Assembly: GCA_033297075.1 (NCBI GenBank)
Contig: MU858074.1
Location: 124,001-188,000, forward strand
DNA: 64,000 bases
Direction: 5' to 3'
From: Rhypophila decipiens
Taxonomy: Eukaryota; Ascomycota; Sordariomycetes; Sordariales; Naviculisporaceae
Below the pieces are notes generated by a model. The model was not told the origin of the DNA. It searched no databases and saw only the letters and a list, made by a program, of their open reading frames with translations. The translations under genes and the position numbers were made by a program. Positions within the stretch are counted from its first letter, which is position 1. Each line of letters starts with the position of its first letter. Positions 45,423-55,784 of the stretch are shown here, piece by piece.

Positions 45423-46327
45423 TTGTTCGAATCGAGGGACTGCTCTCTTAAAATGTGTCGATATGTTCCCTAACGTTTGGGAGGCCGATCAAGACGTTTT
45501 GCAGAATCGAAACTTGGCAGACATTCAAACTATTTTCACTGGCGTTTGAGACCGTATGACCCTGATAGGTTCGGCAAGGTGGTGCCCAAAATTGAGATGA
45601 AAAAGAAGCCCCAGAATCTCAATATGGGCGACGTTATTAGAGGTCAACAAGTATCATGGAGTTGGATCCTTGGGATTATCGATATGACGCAGGATTCCTT
45701 CTTTTTGGCGGCGTGGACGGTAGCTACCTCGACAGCCAAGACGTGTGTGAGCCACTGGTGGAACAGCGCTTGTCGGGCTGCTGGCACTGCTGCACGTTGC
45801 CCACCCGAGCACTCGGGACTAACAGCCCGAGCGAGCTACCATTACTCCGTAGCTGCTTGTAAATGACAGGTATCAGGTACTTGCATACCGTCCCATTTGA
45901 GGCTCAATCACCGCTGACGTCAAGTACCACAGACTTAAGCCTCGCCCTCATTTCGCGAATGAACAACGTGGAATTTTGGGAGCTGACAAAAGACCACTCC
46001 CCAGAATCCCATCCAACATCATCAGCAAGGCAACGAACCTCCGGACCGGAACTATCAGCATTCATCGACACTGACTTTTGACTGACCCGGTCGCACTCGG
46101 AACTAAAGTAAACTCTTCTTCATAGCGAATCCGTCACATTTGCCTCGACGAAACTAGTGCTCAGCATAGAGTAGTTCTTGGCCAGGCGTGGGCATGTGTT
46201 CGCTCTCACGAGATCCTCCGCGATTGATCGAAACTTCGAACCCGAACCACAACTCCGTTTAGGAACTCCTGGAGCCTCAATCGCATAAACACTCTCCAAC
46301 TATATAAGCTCTACGCGAGGTTTCGAT
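45423..46327. promoter_or_regulatory. Divergent promoter between psd1 and the HERP-like gene
   Basis: This 905 bp gap lies between two divergent ATGs. It contains a CRE octamer at 45915-45922 and a TATATAAG at 46301-46308. The latter lies only 27 bases before the HERP-like ATG, so as a TATA box it would leave almost no leader. The ORF at 45477-45866 is of random character. Confidence 0.5.
45915..45922. promoter_or_regulatory. CRE-type octamer TGACGTCA in the psd1/HERP-like promoter
   Basis: A perfect TGACGTCA, 405 bp from the HERP-like ATG and 493 bp from the psd1 ATG. The TGACGT core is also bound by Hac1/HacA-type bZIP factors of the unfolded protein response. HERP-type genes are classic targets of that response, so control of the ubiquitin-domain gene is plausible but not shown. 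Confidence 0.4.
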
Positions 46328-48602
46328 ATGGCAGACGACCAGCCAAGCCTGCCGCCAGCACAGGCTGAAGCTTCTGTCAGCGGCGTCAACCTCCAGGTCC
46401 TGTCGCCGTCTGTTGGTGTCAACACTCTGTCCTTTCCCGGCCTTGCTACAACCACCACGGTCGCGCAGCTGAAAGAGAAGATACGGGATGCCCTGCCTTT
46501 GCGACCAGCTGGCGATCACCAGCGGCTCATACACCGAGGCAGGCTCCTCGCGCGGGACACGGAGAGTTTGCAAGAAGTGTTTGGTGAGGAGGCAGTAGGT
46601 CTCCCCAGCGCATGCTTTTCTCAGCTTAATACCAGGTATTGAACTTTAGCTAATTACCATCAAACAGATCCGTACCGGGGACTTACAGACGCTCCATCTA
46701 GTTGTTAGAGACGTCACCGACCACGATGGCCGCTCCCAAACTCCATCTGGGGAAACCCCTGTCCGCGATCAGAGCCCGGTCCCCCAACGGCCTGATCATC
46801 CACATGCTCACCACCACCACCACCATCATCATCATCAACATCCCCCTCCCCGAGTCTTCGCCCGAAATGGCACCCCTACCATACCAATATACCCGGATCG
46901 AACCCCCATTCCCGGGCCACCCACCCCAGCACAGCAACAGCAGTCGCGCGCGGCGTTCATGGCCCAGCAAGCGGCCTTGCTGCAACAAGGGGCCGCGCTG
47001 CAACGAATGCAACCCCAGCTGGCCCAGCTGCAACAACTGCAGCGCAATTTTCTCCACCAGCAGCAGATGGAAAGGGCGGCCATGGGTCTCCACGGTGTCC
47101 AGGACAACCGCAACCCTTTACAAGGCCAAGGGCCAATGGACCCTCTAGATATTCGGCAGAATGGCGGGGAAGGCATTCGTCGGAGAATGACGCCAACCGA
47201 AGCCCACCCGGGTGCCCCTGGCGCTCCGTCTGCACATGGGGCCGGGCCTACGTCGTACCCCAGCCGTGGGCCTTTGACGCCAGCCGAATTGCAGAATCTC
47301 CTGCGTGGCGCCGACACCGCACAGGCAACGCAGACCATAACCAATGCTATGCATCGCAGTGCCTCCGGAGCTTCTCTTGCCAGCATGGCTAGCCTTGCCA
47401 ACCCGAACGCCCCCATTCAGCCAATCCAACCAGGAGTCACGACGCCGCTCTTTCCGGGTGGCTCGAGGCATGCCAGCCGGGCTGCTACTCCTGACCCCTT
47501 TGGAAGATCAGCTCCCTTTGTCGGCGTCTTCTCCGGCCCGCAACCTCCACTAAATCCTCAGCAGTCGCAGAGCCAGCCCGAGGTCTACATTCTCTCTTCC
47601 CCGACTGGCCCCCGAGGTCTCTTGATCAATAACTCGTCGGATATTTATGTGACACCTGCTGTGCGTGCCCAGAACATACAACATTCTCCCCTCTTTCCTT
47701 TTGCCCAAAGACCGCTACAACACACGCTCGTCCCACAACCACCATTCCAGTATCCCCAAGCACCAAACCCTCCAGCACAAGCACCAAATCAGCCCGCAGC
47801 GCCAGTCCCGCAGTTGCCGTTACCTGGGCCGGCTCCGGTTCTGCAGCCACATCTCCGGCAAAACGCTGTTGCGCCAATGAGACATGGACACCCGAACAAT
47901 CCGGGTGCTGGCGCGTTGGTAGCGGCAGCTTGGCCCCACGTATGGCTGATCATTAGGCTTGTCGTCTTCGTGTGGTGGTTCACTTCTGGTGATGCCAGCT
48001 GGTCCCGTTGGATAGCAATGATTACCATTGCCATCATTGTGTTTGTCGTCAACACTGGTATCCTCGACGGCATGGTGAACCAGATCTGGAATCCGGTGAG
48101 GCGACATCTCGAGGGTTTACTTCCCCTCGGGGACGTCAACCCACCACAGCCTCGGCAACCTCCCCCAGGGTTTCCTCCAGATCCCAATGACCGAGACGCC
48201 CCTGCTATTCCTGCCGTCAGGCTTGACGCGCCCGCACAAGCCCCGGATCCTGCTCGGGTAGCCGCTAGGTTGGTAGCCCAGCGCAGACGTGACAATACCG
48301 GCTGGTTATTGGAACAAGTGCGGCGCCTCGAGAGGGCAAGTCTCTTGTTTCTCGCCAGTATAGCACCCGGAGTCGCAGAACGACATATTGCTCATCTCGA
48401 AGCGCAGGAGCGTGCTGCCGAGCGCCAGAGGAGAGAGGCCGAGGAGGCGGCGGCGAGGGCGGCTGAAGCTGCGGCGGCAGCTACCAATGAGCAATCGGAA
48501 CAGCCGTCTGGAACAGAGGCAAATGGACAGACGGGCGATGGCAATGGCCAGACTGGCGCTCCCGCCCAAGGGCAACGCCAGCCTCCGCTCATCGAGATAT
48601 GA
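46328..48602 (+). CDS. Ubiquitin-like-domain, two-pass membrane protein resembling HERP/Usa1 (ER-associated degradation)
   Basis: Two exons, 46328-46594 and 46668-48602, encode 733 residues. An N-terminal ubiquitin-like fold spans about 18-105: VNLQVLSPSVGVNTLSFPGL, then VAQLKEKIRDALPLRPAGDHQRLIHRGRLL and, across the intron, TGDLQTLHLVV. A disordered middle follows with a nine-histidine run (about 132-145) and Gln-rich stretches (AQLQQLQRNFLHQQQ). Two close hydrophobic segments lie at about 513-528 (VWLIIRLVVFVWWFT) and 536-556 (WIAMITIAIIVFVVNTGIL), then a Pro-rich linker and an Ala/Arg/Glu helical tail. A UBL followed by a two-pass hairpin is the layout of human HERP and yeast Usa1, scaffolds of the Hrd1 ubiquitin ligase at the ER membrane. 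The assignment rests on architecture, so a different UBL membrane protein is possible. Confidence 0.8.
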
Positions 48603-49773
48603 CCATCTCCTCAGCGAATATGCTTCAACAATGAGATACCGGGACGAGCTGACATGTTCGACCTACAAGCATCGTCTCTTTAGGCTTGAAGATGTGTACA
48701 TTTTTGGTACTGATTGTCACCGAGTTTTGAAGCAGTGGTTGAACCTTTTTCCTCGTTTCTTTTTACCCTTTTAAGATGTGGAATAATGGCGGGTCTGAAC
48801 GACAGAAACGTGTATGTGTTATGTAAAGTCAGCGGCATGATGTTTGTATGAGCGTGTGCTTGGTTCTTGGGACAGAGTCTAGTGAGCGCAGGGCTGTATT
48901 AAGAGGGACCTCGCGGTGGCAAGAAATTAAGAGAGGCTTTCTTTGGCGCCATTGCTACTCTGGTGTTGTAAATGCTCTTTTCGGCCGGTATCAGGATGAT
49001 GGTGATCGCTTTCTTTCAACCTTGTCCCTTTTCTTTAGACCGGGGTTTCAAGACTGAATCCACACTTGTACTGGTTATATATCCCTTATCGCAATGGCTT
49101 TGAGCTTGTTAATGTTGAGAGGACTCTTCAATCCTTACATGTAGGTATTATATCATAGGTATTTAGGACTAAACTTGGGTCCAGCGAAACCAGACGAAAT
49201 TAGCATATAAGTCTCCGACCCCAAGGTCCGACCAAATACCTGGAAATCGACATGCTGGGTTCTGGATGAAATTCCCATACTAGAGGTAAGCGTCTTTCAA
49301 CTATGATTACTCCAGCCTGCAATACAAGGACATGTTGTCCCCTGTGGGTATCGGCGAACCGTACCCCATACTGTACCGTACTCAAGAAAATGCACTGTCC
49401 CTTTCGGCTCTTGCCCCGCGGTTGCGGCAAAGCTACCCCGGGGCCCCATTTGAATCTGCGGGGAAGCCCGCTAACCACGACCACTGGGCCTCGGTATGCC
49501 TCGATTTGTCAATGACGCCGAACCTCTCAAGGCTCGGTGTTTCTGGGACGCCACGGGCTATGTCATCGGGGTTAGTATATGAGACGACTTAAGAACGTGT
49601 TCCTGAACTTGAGATCTTGAGAATTGCAACATTTTGCTCCGTCAATTTGATTATTCGCACCCGGTGATACCTTTCAACTTTGTGATTCTCCGCATCCCTG
49701 TCTTACATCCTTCCACAACTTCTCTTGATCTCTGATAGTAACGATATCACGGCCACGGCCTGTCATATTCAAA
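48603..49773. other. Intergenic, nothing recognised
   Basis: This 1.17 kb holds the 3' end of the HERP-like gene and the promoter of the dehydrogenase gene. ORFs at 49303-49592 are short and of random composition. Confidence 0.6.
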
Positions 49774-50855
49774 ATGTCTGACGCCCACATCACCGACTTT
49801 CCTTCCCTCTTCTCCGTCAAGGGCAAGGTCGTCGTCGTAACCGGCGGTTCAAGAGGCCTCGGACTGACAGCTGCATCTGCGTAAGTTTATCCCTTACTCT
49901 CACCTCTGAGTCCCGAGGGAATATCAACCTCACTACTAACACCACATGTAAAACAAAGCCTCCTCCAAGCCGGCGCCTCAAAAGTATTCATATCCTCCCG
50001 CAAGTCGGCAGCATGCGAATCCGCCTGCCGCACGCTAAACTCCCTGCCCGGAATCAACAGCGCCACCCAAAAAGCCATCTCGGTCCCCTCGGACAGCGCC
50101 ACGCTGGAAGGAATCAAACACCTCGTCTCAGAAGTCTCCAAGCACACCTCCCACGTGGACATCTTGCTCGCAAACGCGGGCGCCACATGGGGTGAGAAAT
50201 TCGACACGCACCCCGACAGTGCGTTTGCCAAGGTGATGGATCTTAATGTCCGTGGTGTGTTCAACCTGATTCGCGAGTTTGCGCCTTTGTTGGAGAAGAA
50301 GGCTAGTGTTGAGGATCCTTCGAGGGTGGTGATTACGGCTTCTGTTGCGGGTTTGGGGATTGGGACGCTGGGGAAGCAGGCTACTTATGGTATGTGTTCA
50401 GTCCTCTTTTAACCCCTGTATTTCCTTTTTGCTTGTGTGTACAGTTGAATCCTACCTTTACTTGATCATGTGTTCTTGTAAAGCTCGCCAAGTCAAGCAT
50501 AAACTAACGGGATATGATGACACAAAAAGGCTACTCGGCCTCAAAAGCAGCAGTGATCCACCTAGGCCGCAATCTCGCCGTCGAGCTGGGGCCCCGCCAC
50601 ATAACAGTCAATAGCATCTGCCCTGGCTTTTTCCCAACAAAAATGTCCAACGGTCTTCTCGAGATCTCGGGTGGAGCAGAGAATATCGCCAAGGAGAATC
50701 CGATGCAACGCCTGGGACGACCGGATGATATCGCCGGCGTGATTGTCTATCTCACTTCTCGCGCGGGAAGCCACGTCAATGGTGCTACTATTGAGATTGA
50801 TGGCGGTGCGCTTTGGGCTAGGGGACAGTTGCATCGTGATGATGCTAAGCTCTAG
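49774..50855 (+). CDS. Short-chain dehydrogenase/reductase
   Basis: Three exons: 49774-49880, 49959-50389, 50530-50855. They encode 287 residues with exact frame closure (GC|C; G|GC). It is a classical SDR with a Rossmann fold: TGGSRGLG at 23-30 (cofactor glycine motif), LLANAGAT (the NNAG-type motif), VITASVAGLGIGT with the catalytic serine, Y181xxxK185 in GYSASKAAVIHLGRNLAVELGPRHITVNSICPGFF, and the C-terminal DDIAGVIVYLTSRAGSHVNGATIEIDGG typical of 3-oxoacyl-ACP-reductase-like members. The arginine after the first glycines and a downstream SSR suggest NADPH preference. Similar fungal proteins are annotated as rhamnolipid-type 3-oxoacyl reductases, but the real substrate cannot be inferred. 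It is in tandem after the HERP-like gene and convergent with the next, with no functional link visible. Confidence 0.93.
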
Positions 50856-51375
50856 GCTTGAGCTCGAGATTACCTAACGAACAAGTAAAGGGGCTTGGGA
50901 AGGATGATGAAAAGACGGCCGCTTTTTGAAGGAGGATTTCTGATATGGCAGTTGTTTTACCATCGCCTCAATGAGTTGAGATGGCTTGCAATCAGGAATT
51001 GTCAAGGTGCCGTGAGAGGGCTGTAATTATACCGTACCGCTGGGTCCTGGTGCCCTCCGTTGCTTTTTTAATTGAAAAAGAAAATTGGGAATCATGGCAG
51101 TTAATACATACACATACGCAGGCCTTGAAGGGCCAGAGACAGTCAAGTACGCAGCAAGATGATTTGCCCTGATGGGAAGGGAGCTCTAAGATATTTCGAC
51201 ATCGTCCTTTCTACGCTGAATTCCCAACACCTACTGTGCTAGATCTAAGATATTCGCTAATTCTCGTTGGCCCTGCCAAGAAAATGCCAGCGAGCTTCTT
51301 TCAACTTCCGCTCTATTATCCGAATGACAGATCCCTTAGACTTCAGACCGATTTCCAGCTTTTTTTCCCGTAACC
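50856..51375. other. Convergent 3' intergenic, nothing recognised
   Basis: 520 bp between the stop codons of the dehydrogenase (plus) and the carnosine N-methyltransferase (minus). Presumably untranslated 3' regions. Confidence 0.6.
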
Positions 51376-52808
51376 TCAGGTTTCCTTGAGGCAAGTCTCC
51401 GGCTTGCGGGCAACCCAGAAACTGCTCCGGTACGTCGTCGACAACATCGACTCGGTATCATGGATATACGGAGCATGGCAATCCGTTTCCCTCCTCTCGA
51501 TCACGAATCCCACCTGCTCCACGAGGGCCATGACCTCGTCATCGGTGAGCTCAAAGCTACCCGGGTCGGCAATCCCCGTGGTATCAGTGTCCCCATCGGC
51601 ATCCCGGCTTCCCGGGGCGTTATTCTCAAAATGCCAAAGCAAAGGGCCGTTGTTGATCAGCAAGCCGCCCGGTTTCAGGCAGTGATGAATCGTCTCGAGA
51701 TATCGGATCAGATTTGGGGCGGTATCGAGGAAGAACACCGAGGCTACGGCGTCGTAGGTCTCTGCGTGGTCCTTATCGCTGTAGAGGCACAGAAAATCCG
51801 CCGCTACCATGCCCATGGACCCTATAAATCCATTATCTTGCTCTGCACGGGTCAGTTCCGCGGCACAGTGTATGTCAGGTACAGGATAGCCCCGCAGATG
51901 GTTCGCTCTTGACCGGTGGTTCGAAAAGGTATGGACCCATGGATAAATAGAGTGGTGGCCAACAGCCGGGCAAAAATTGAGAATGTACGAGGAAGCCAGA
52001 AGTTGGTGGTAAGAGATCTCGTTACCCTCTGCCTCGAAGCCGTTTCGGCAAAGCTCGAATACTAAACGGCCAAGCCCGGCACCGGGGACGAGGACCTTGA
52101 GACGGGGAGGTAGTTGTTGTTGCTGTTGTTGGTCAGGGGCCTGCCGCCTTGACCGTTCGTCTAGCAATGTCTTAATCACCGGACTATAGCACGCGTCGCG
52201 CTCTCTGGCACCTTCGGCTGACCAGTCCCGGTAGAACTGCCTTATGGTGCTCCGAGCCTTTTCGACGTCCTGGTATTTGGCCTGGCCGGCCCATTGAGGC
52301 GGCAGGACATGCTCCTGGCCTGGGGTCGTCTGCTGCACACGAAGAAAAGCAGGGAGACCGGCCTTGACGATGGCTTTTCCGAGGTCGGCATTGGAGTCAA
52401 TGGCCTCGTCAACTTTATCGAGTGTCTCGAGATAGTTGAAGGGTGGTGCGGCTAGACGTCTCCAGTGTGCCTCTGGTAGGGCATAGAATGCCTGTCTCCG
52501 CTGATGAGTGCAGTTGAAATGTGTGATTTTGGCATACTGCCTGGGTCAAAGTCAGTTTTGACCAAGACAATGGAAACAAAGGTAGAAACAGGCTGAGGGC
52601 GTGAAATGGTGGCTCAAAGTCTAATATAAAATGCAACTGACAGGAATGAATCAAGAGCCTTGAAGATGACCCTCTCTTCCTCGGGATCCTCAATGGTATT
52701 TTCGACCCCTTCCCAATGCGTCTCCTCCGCCATCTCTCCTTTGTCGTACCACCCTTTCTCTAGGTGTCCAGTGGAAGGTAAAAGAATATTAGAAGCCCCA
52801 GGGGACAA
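51376..52808 (-). CDS. Carnosine N-methyltransferase family protein (N2227 domain)
   Basis: Two exons, 52808-52642 and 52540-51376, encode 443 residues (human CARNMT1 is about 409). The exon join CT|G restores SFLQYAKITHFNCTHQRRQAFYALPEAHWRRLAAPPFNYLETLDKVD, the hallmark N-terminal helical region of this family. The SAM site follows: VLVPGAGLGRLVFELCRNGFEAEGNEISYHQLL at about 208-240, then HSIYPWVHTFSN, FFLDTAPNLIRYLETIHHCLKPGGLLINNGPLLWHF and ELTDDEVMALVEQVGFVIERRE. The animal enzyme methylates the histidine ring of carnosine to anserine. Fungi lack abundant carnosine, so the fungal substrate is probably another His-containing peptide or protein; that is inference. A glutamine run (six Q) precedes motif I. 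A second in-frame Met (MAEETHW, residue 26) is an alternative start. Divergent with the proteasome chaperone gene. Confidence 0.93.
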
Positions 52809-53555
52809 TTTGTCGTCTGAGGGAACTAGCTCTCTGGCTGCAGATAGTTTCCTAGTACGGCTGGTATGGATGCGGGTGTACCTTATGGAATGGTCGTTGT
52901 TGACTCGGCCGGGTCGCTTAGATCTGCACCGGCAAATCGGCGGATCCGGGAATCGGACCTCGACCCAGCATCCAGGAACAGAAGGTCCCCGCCCGCTTTC
53001 GCCTTTAGGTTCACCCTAGGGTTAACCAACAGGTGGGAAATAGTACCACCCCAGAACATGATGTTGTAAGACCGGCTTTTTCTGCTACTTCTAAGAGTGC
53101 TAAATTGCGTTGAAATTAAATAGAGAGCAGAATATTCTAGACATGAGCATCGGATGCGCTTCTGGGGATCTCAAAGTTTTGCAGGTACCCATGCTCAGTG
53201 ACGTGCATCAGGGCAGAACGGCGCTGGAAGGAGGCGGCTGGGGCCTGGACCCTGTCAACACCTGCAAGACCCCGTGGAGGCGTCCGGACCGCTGCCTCTC
53301 GCTCCCCCGTGCCTGCTGTGATCAACATCGGGTGCGGTCTGCCGGCCTGCCAATTTCAACGGCGGGCCGTCCTGTGTCCCCTGAACCTGGCTTCCACCGC
53401 TCCCGATTACACTTCGGCACCTGCCCTGTACATGTGAGGCCTACATCATTCGTTATCGAATCTCATTTCACACATTCGTTGGCCCACAAGCAGAATAGCC
53501 TCGTTGTTGGAATATCATTGACCCATACCAATCACCAACCAACACAGCTGCCAAC
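52809..53555. promoter_or_regulatory. Divergent promoter region, carnosine N-methyltransferase / PAC4-like
   Basis: 747 bp between two divergent start codons. It must contain both promoters. No clear TATA box or known factor site was identified; an ORF at 53110-53559 has random composition. Confidence 0.5.
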
Positions 53556-54108
53556 ATGACGACGCCGATCGAGCTGTCGATTCCGTTGCCGCGGTCCGTT
53601 GACACACGCATTTACATGCAACTCACCATCAAGTCCAAGGCCATCACGCTCTTTCTCACGACTGCTTCGGCCGAAGAAGCGGGGGCCCCTCCTCCCATGG
53701 GCTCACTTGTTTACGCCCTCCCAGATGTTTGTTTTCCCCTCAAGCTTGCCTTGTATTCCCAGGCTAAAACTGCTCCGGCTTTAGAAATACACTCCTTCTC
53801 AGCCCCTCTCAACTGCTCTTTTCACTGTTGAGCCCACTGTCGAGTTCACAACGAGAATGGCCAAGCTCATCGCAAAAAAGACACGGCTACCTACGTATGT
53901 GGGAAATTCGATCAGTTTCGCCAGCACCGGCCTCGGAGGAACGGTCGAAGAGGAAATGGAAGCCTTCAAGCGGGTGGCCGAGCTCGTTCTGTCCAACCTT
54001 CAACACGTCATTGACCCCGTCAAGGGCCAGTCGAATGGCACCGAGGTCCGCGGGCAGTCAAACGTCTCGGATCACCTTAGTTCCCTTATTGGTGCTACCT
54101 CCATATAG
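53556..54108 (+). CDS. Proteasome assembly chaperone 4 (PAC4-like)
   Basis: Modelled as two exons, 53556-53726 and 53803-54108, encoding 158 residues. Exon 1 gives MTTPIELSIPLPRSVDTRIYMQLTIKSKAITLFLTTA..MGSLVYALPD. Exon 2 resumes at PLSTALFTVEPTVEFTTRMAKLIAKKTRLPTYVGNSISFASTGLGGTVEEEMEAFKRVAELVL. The block PTYVGNSISFASTGLGGTVEEEMEAF is characteristic of fungal PAC4 proteins, which pair with PAC3 to guide assembly of the proteasome alpha ring. The donor GTTTGT after GAT is weaker than usual and the acceptor is CTTCTCAG. A few residues commonly present between ALPD and PLST in relatives seem to be missing, so a tiny extra exon or a slightly different acceptor cannot be excluded. Length fits the family. 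Confidence 0.78.
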
Positions 54109-55784
54109 AGGGGGGTCTTAGATTTTGAATGTCGCACGCTTCCGTCTCTTGACCCAAAGTGCTCGTGCTTCGGCGCGAGGGAGATTCCGTCCCCGGGGGC
54201 GTTCTTGGGACAGCCCATCGAGATGATCTTTCATGGAGGCCCCGGGAAAAGCTCACGGTTCTGGGAACAATAATTGGTGAGGCAAGCAAGCGGTAACATG
54301 ATGAAGAAGTTCTTTCCTTTCCAGATAATGACCGAGTGCCTATCTGGGAGTCTTTGGAGAACATTTGTACAGACAGAAACCAACTCCTTACAAGACACCG
54401 AGTATCAACCACATGGTGAGCAGAAACAAGATGTGTCTAGCTGGTAACCTCGTCATTCCTTGTGTGAGTCTACCCAGCTTGCCTGCTGTTGGTCAAGGCG
54501 ATTTGACAGGACCTAAAAGGAGTCGGAGGGACAAGGTCGTGCTGTGCACCATTCTACCGCAGCCAGCGCAGGTGTCCTTTTCCAAGAACCTGATGGAGTT
54601 GATCGGATGCGAGAGCGAGTATACCTTGCTGTACTTGTTGATAACCATTGGGTGAATATGGGAGCCAATGTATTATGGTTTCCGAGGTCTGCCTAAGAGG
54701 TAATTCTTTTTCACTGGCGCTCAGACTCTCTTGCTCCTGTCGGAGGCGCTCTTTTTGTGTATTCTTAACACTGAAATCATTCTTGTTCCGGATACTGTGT
54801 TCGAAATTTTGACATGGCCCCCGCGCAAGACAAAGGAGTGAATTTACCTAGCTATCTGGTAGGTTAGGGCTATATGGGCTTCGTCGTGAACCAATACCTC
54901 GCAAGATTCGAGGGAATTCGTCTTCATCATATGCCTCTCCATCCTATCTTTTCAAGTTGTGTAAAATAATATCAGAGCTCGTTTCGCAATTCGCAATATT
55001 CCGTACCAGCGCATGTCAAATCGATTCAGAGAGTCCGATTGTGCTGTGCCCCCAACCCAACTTTCTGCGGGGCGTTGTATGTAATCTGTATCCGTACCCG
55101 TATTTTATGCAGAACCACCCGCTAACCGTACTAAGCTTAACTGGCTGCGACGCTGCTCCGTACGGCGCAAATCCAACCTGAAGGGCTGGCCGCCTTGAAG
55201 AAAAAGCCAACTCCGTCGATTTTGAAACACCCCACTCCAGACTTTGACAACCTGAAGTTGTGCTGGGGCCCAGCAAATACAAACCCCAAACCCCATACCC
55301 ATATCCGTAACCCGTACCCAAAAATACACCATCAGATATCTCCAGCAGCACTCAGCGGGCTACTTTTACGGATAGCTCAGTCCTTCAACGTCGAATGATC
55401 TGCATTTCTGTGCGACCTCCAATATTTCCCTAGACAATTTGACGCCTCCCTGTCGCTGTGTCGCTGTGTCGCTGTGTCGCAGCGTCGAAACGAGGGCAAG
55501 CAAGGTGCTGACCGGCTTCACCCCACCTCCCAAATGCAACCTTCATTTTCCATCGCCTCTTGAAGAAACTCTTTGCGCTTGTTGCCCTGATCGGTGCCAC
55601 CACTCCCGACGTCAATTTTGCTGTCGCGTATGCTTCTTTCTTGATTCTGCCATTACGCGAAATTTCTGGACGAACCTGATCAACCGACGTTATCTTCTTG
55701 CTGCTGAGGCGAGATACGGGAGCACCCCAAAGCCCGAACCCCTCCAATCGCCCTCCCCCGCCCGATATCAATATCCTCGCCGCC
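54109..55784. other. Intergenic with octamer repeat and TATCCGTA copies
   Basis: 1.7 kb between the PAC4-like and transportin genes, without a supported ORF. TATCCGTA/TACGGATA occurs three times within 286 bp (55089, 55302, 55367). An 8-bp tandem repeat, TGTCGCTG x3.75, lies at 55451-55480 in the probable transportin leader/promoter. Confidence 0.6.
55451..55480. repeat. Octamer tandem repeat TGTCGCTG x3.75
   Basis: Three complete copies and a partial fourth of TGTCGCTG, 305 bp before the transportin start codon. The units are identical, which suggests a recent or unstable expansion. Confidence 0.85.
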
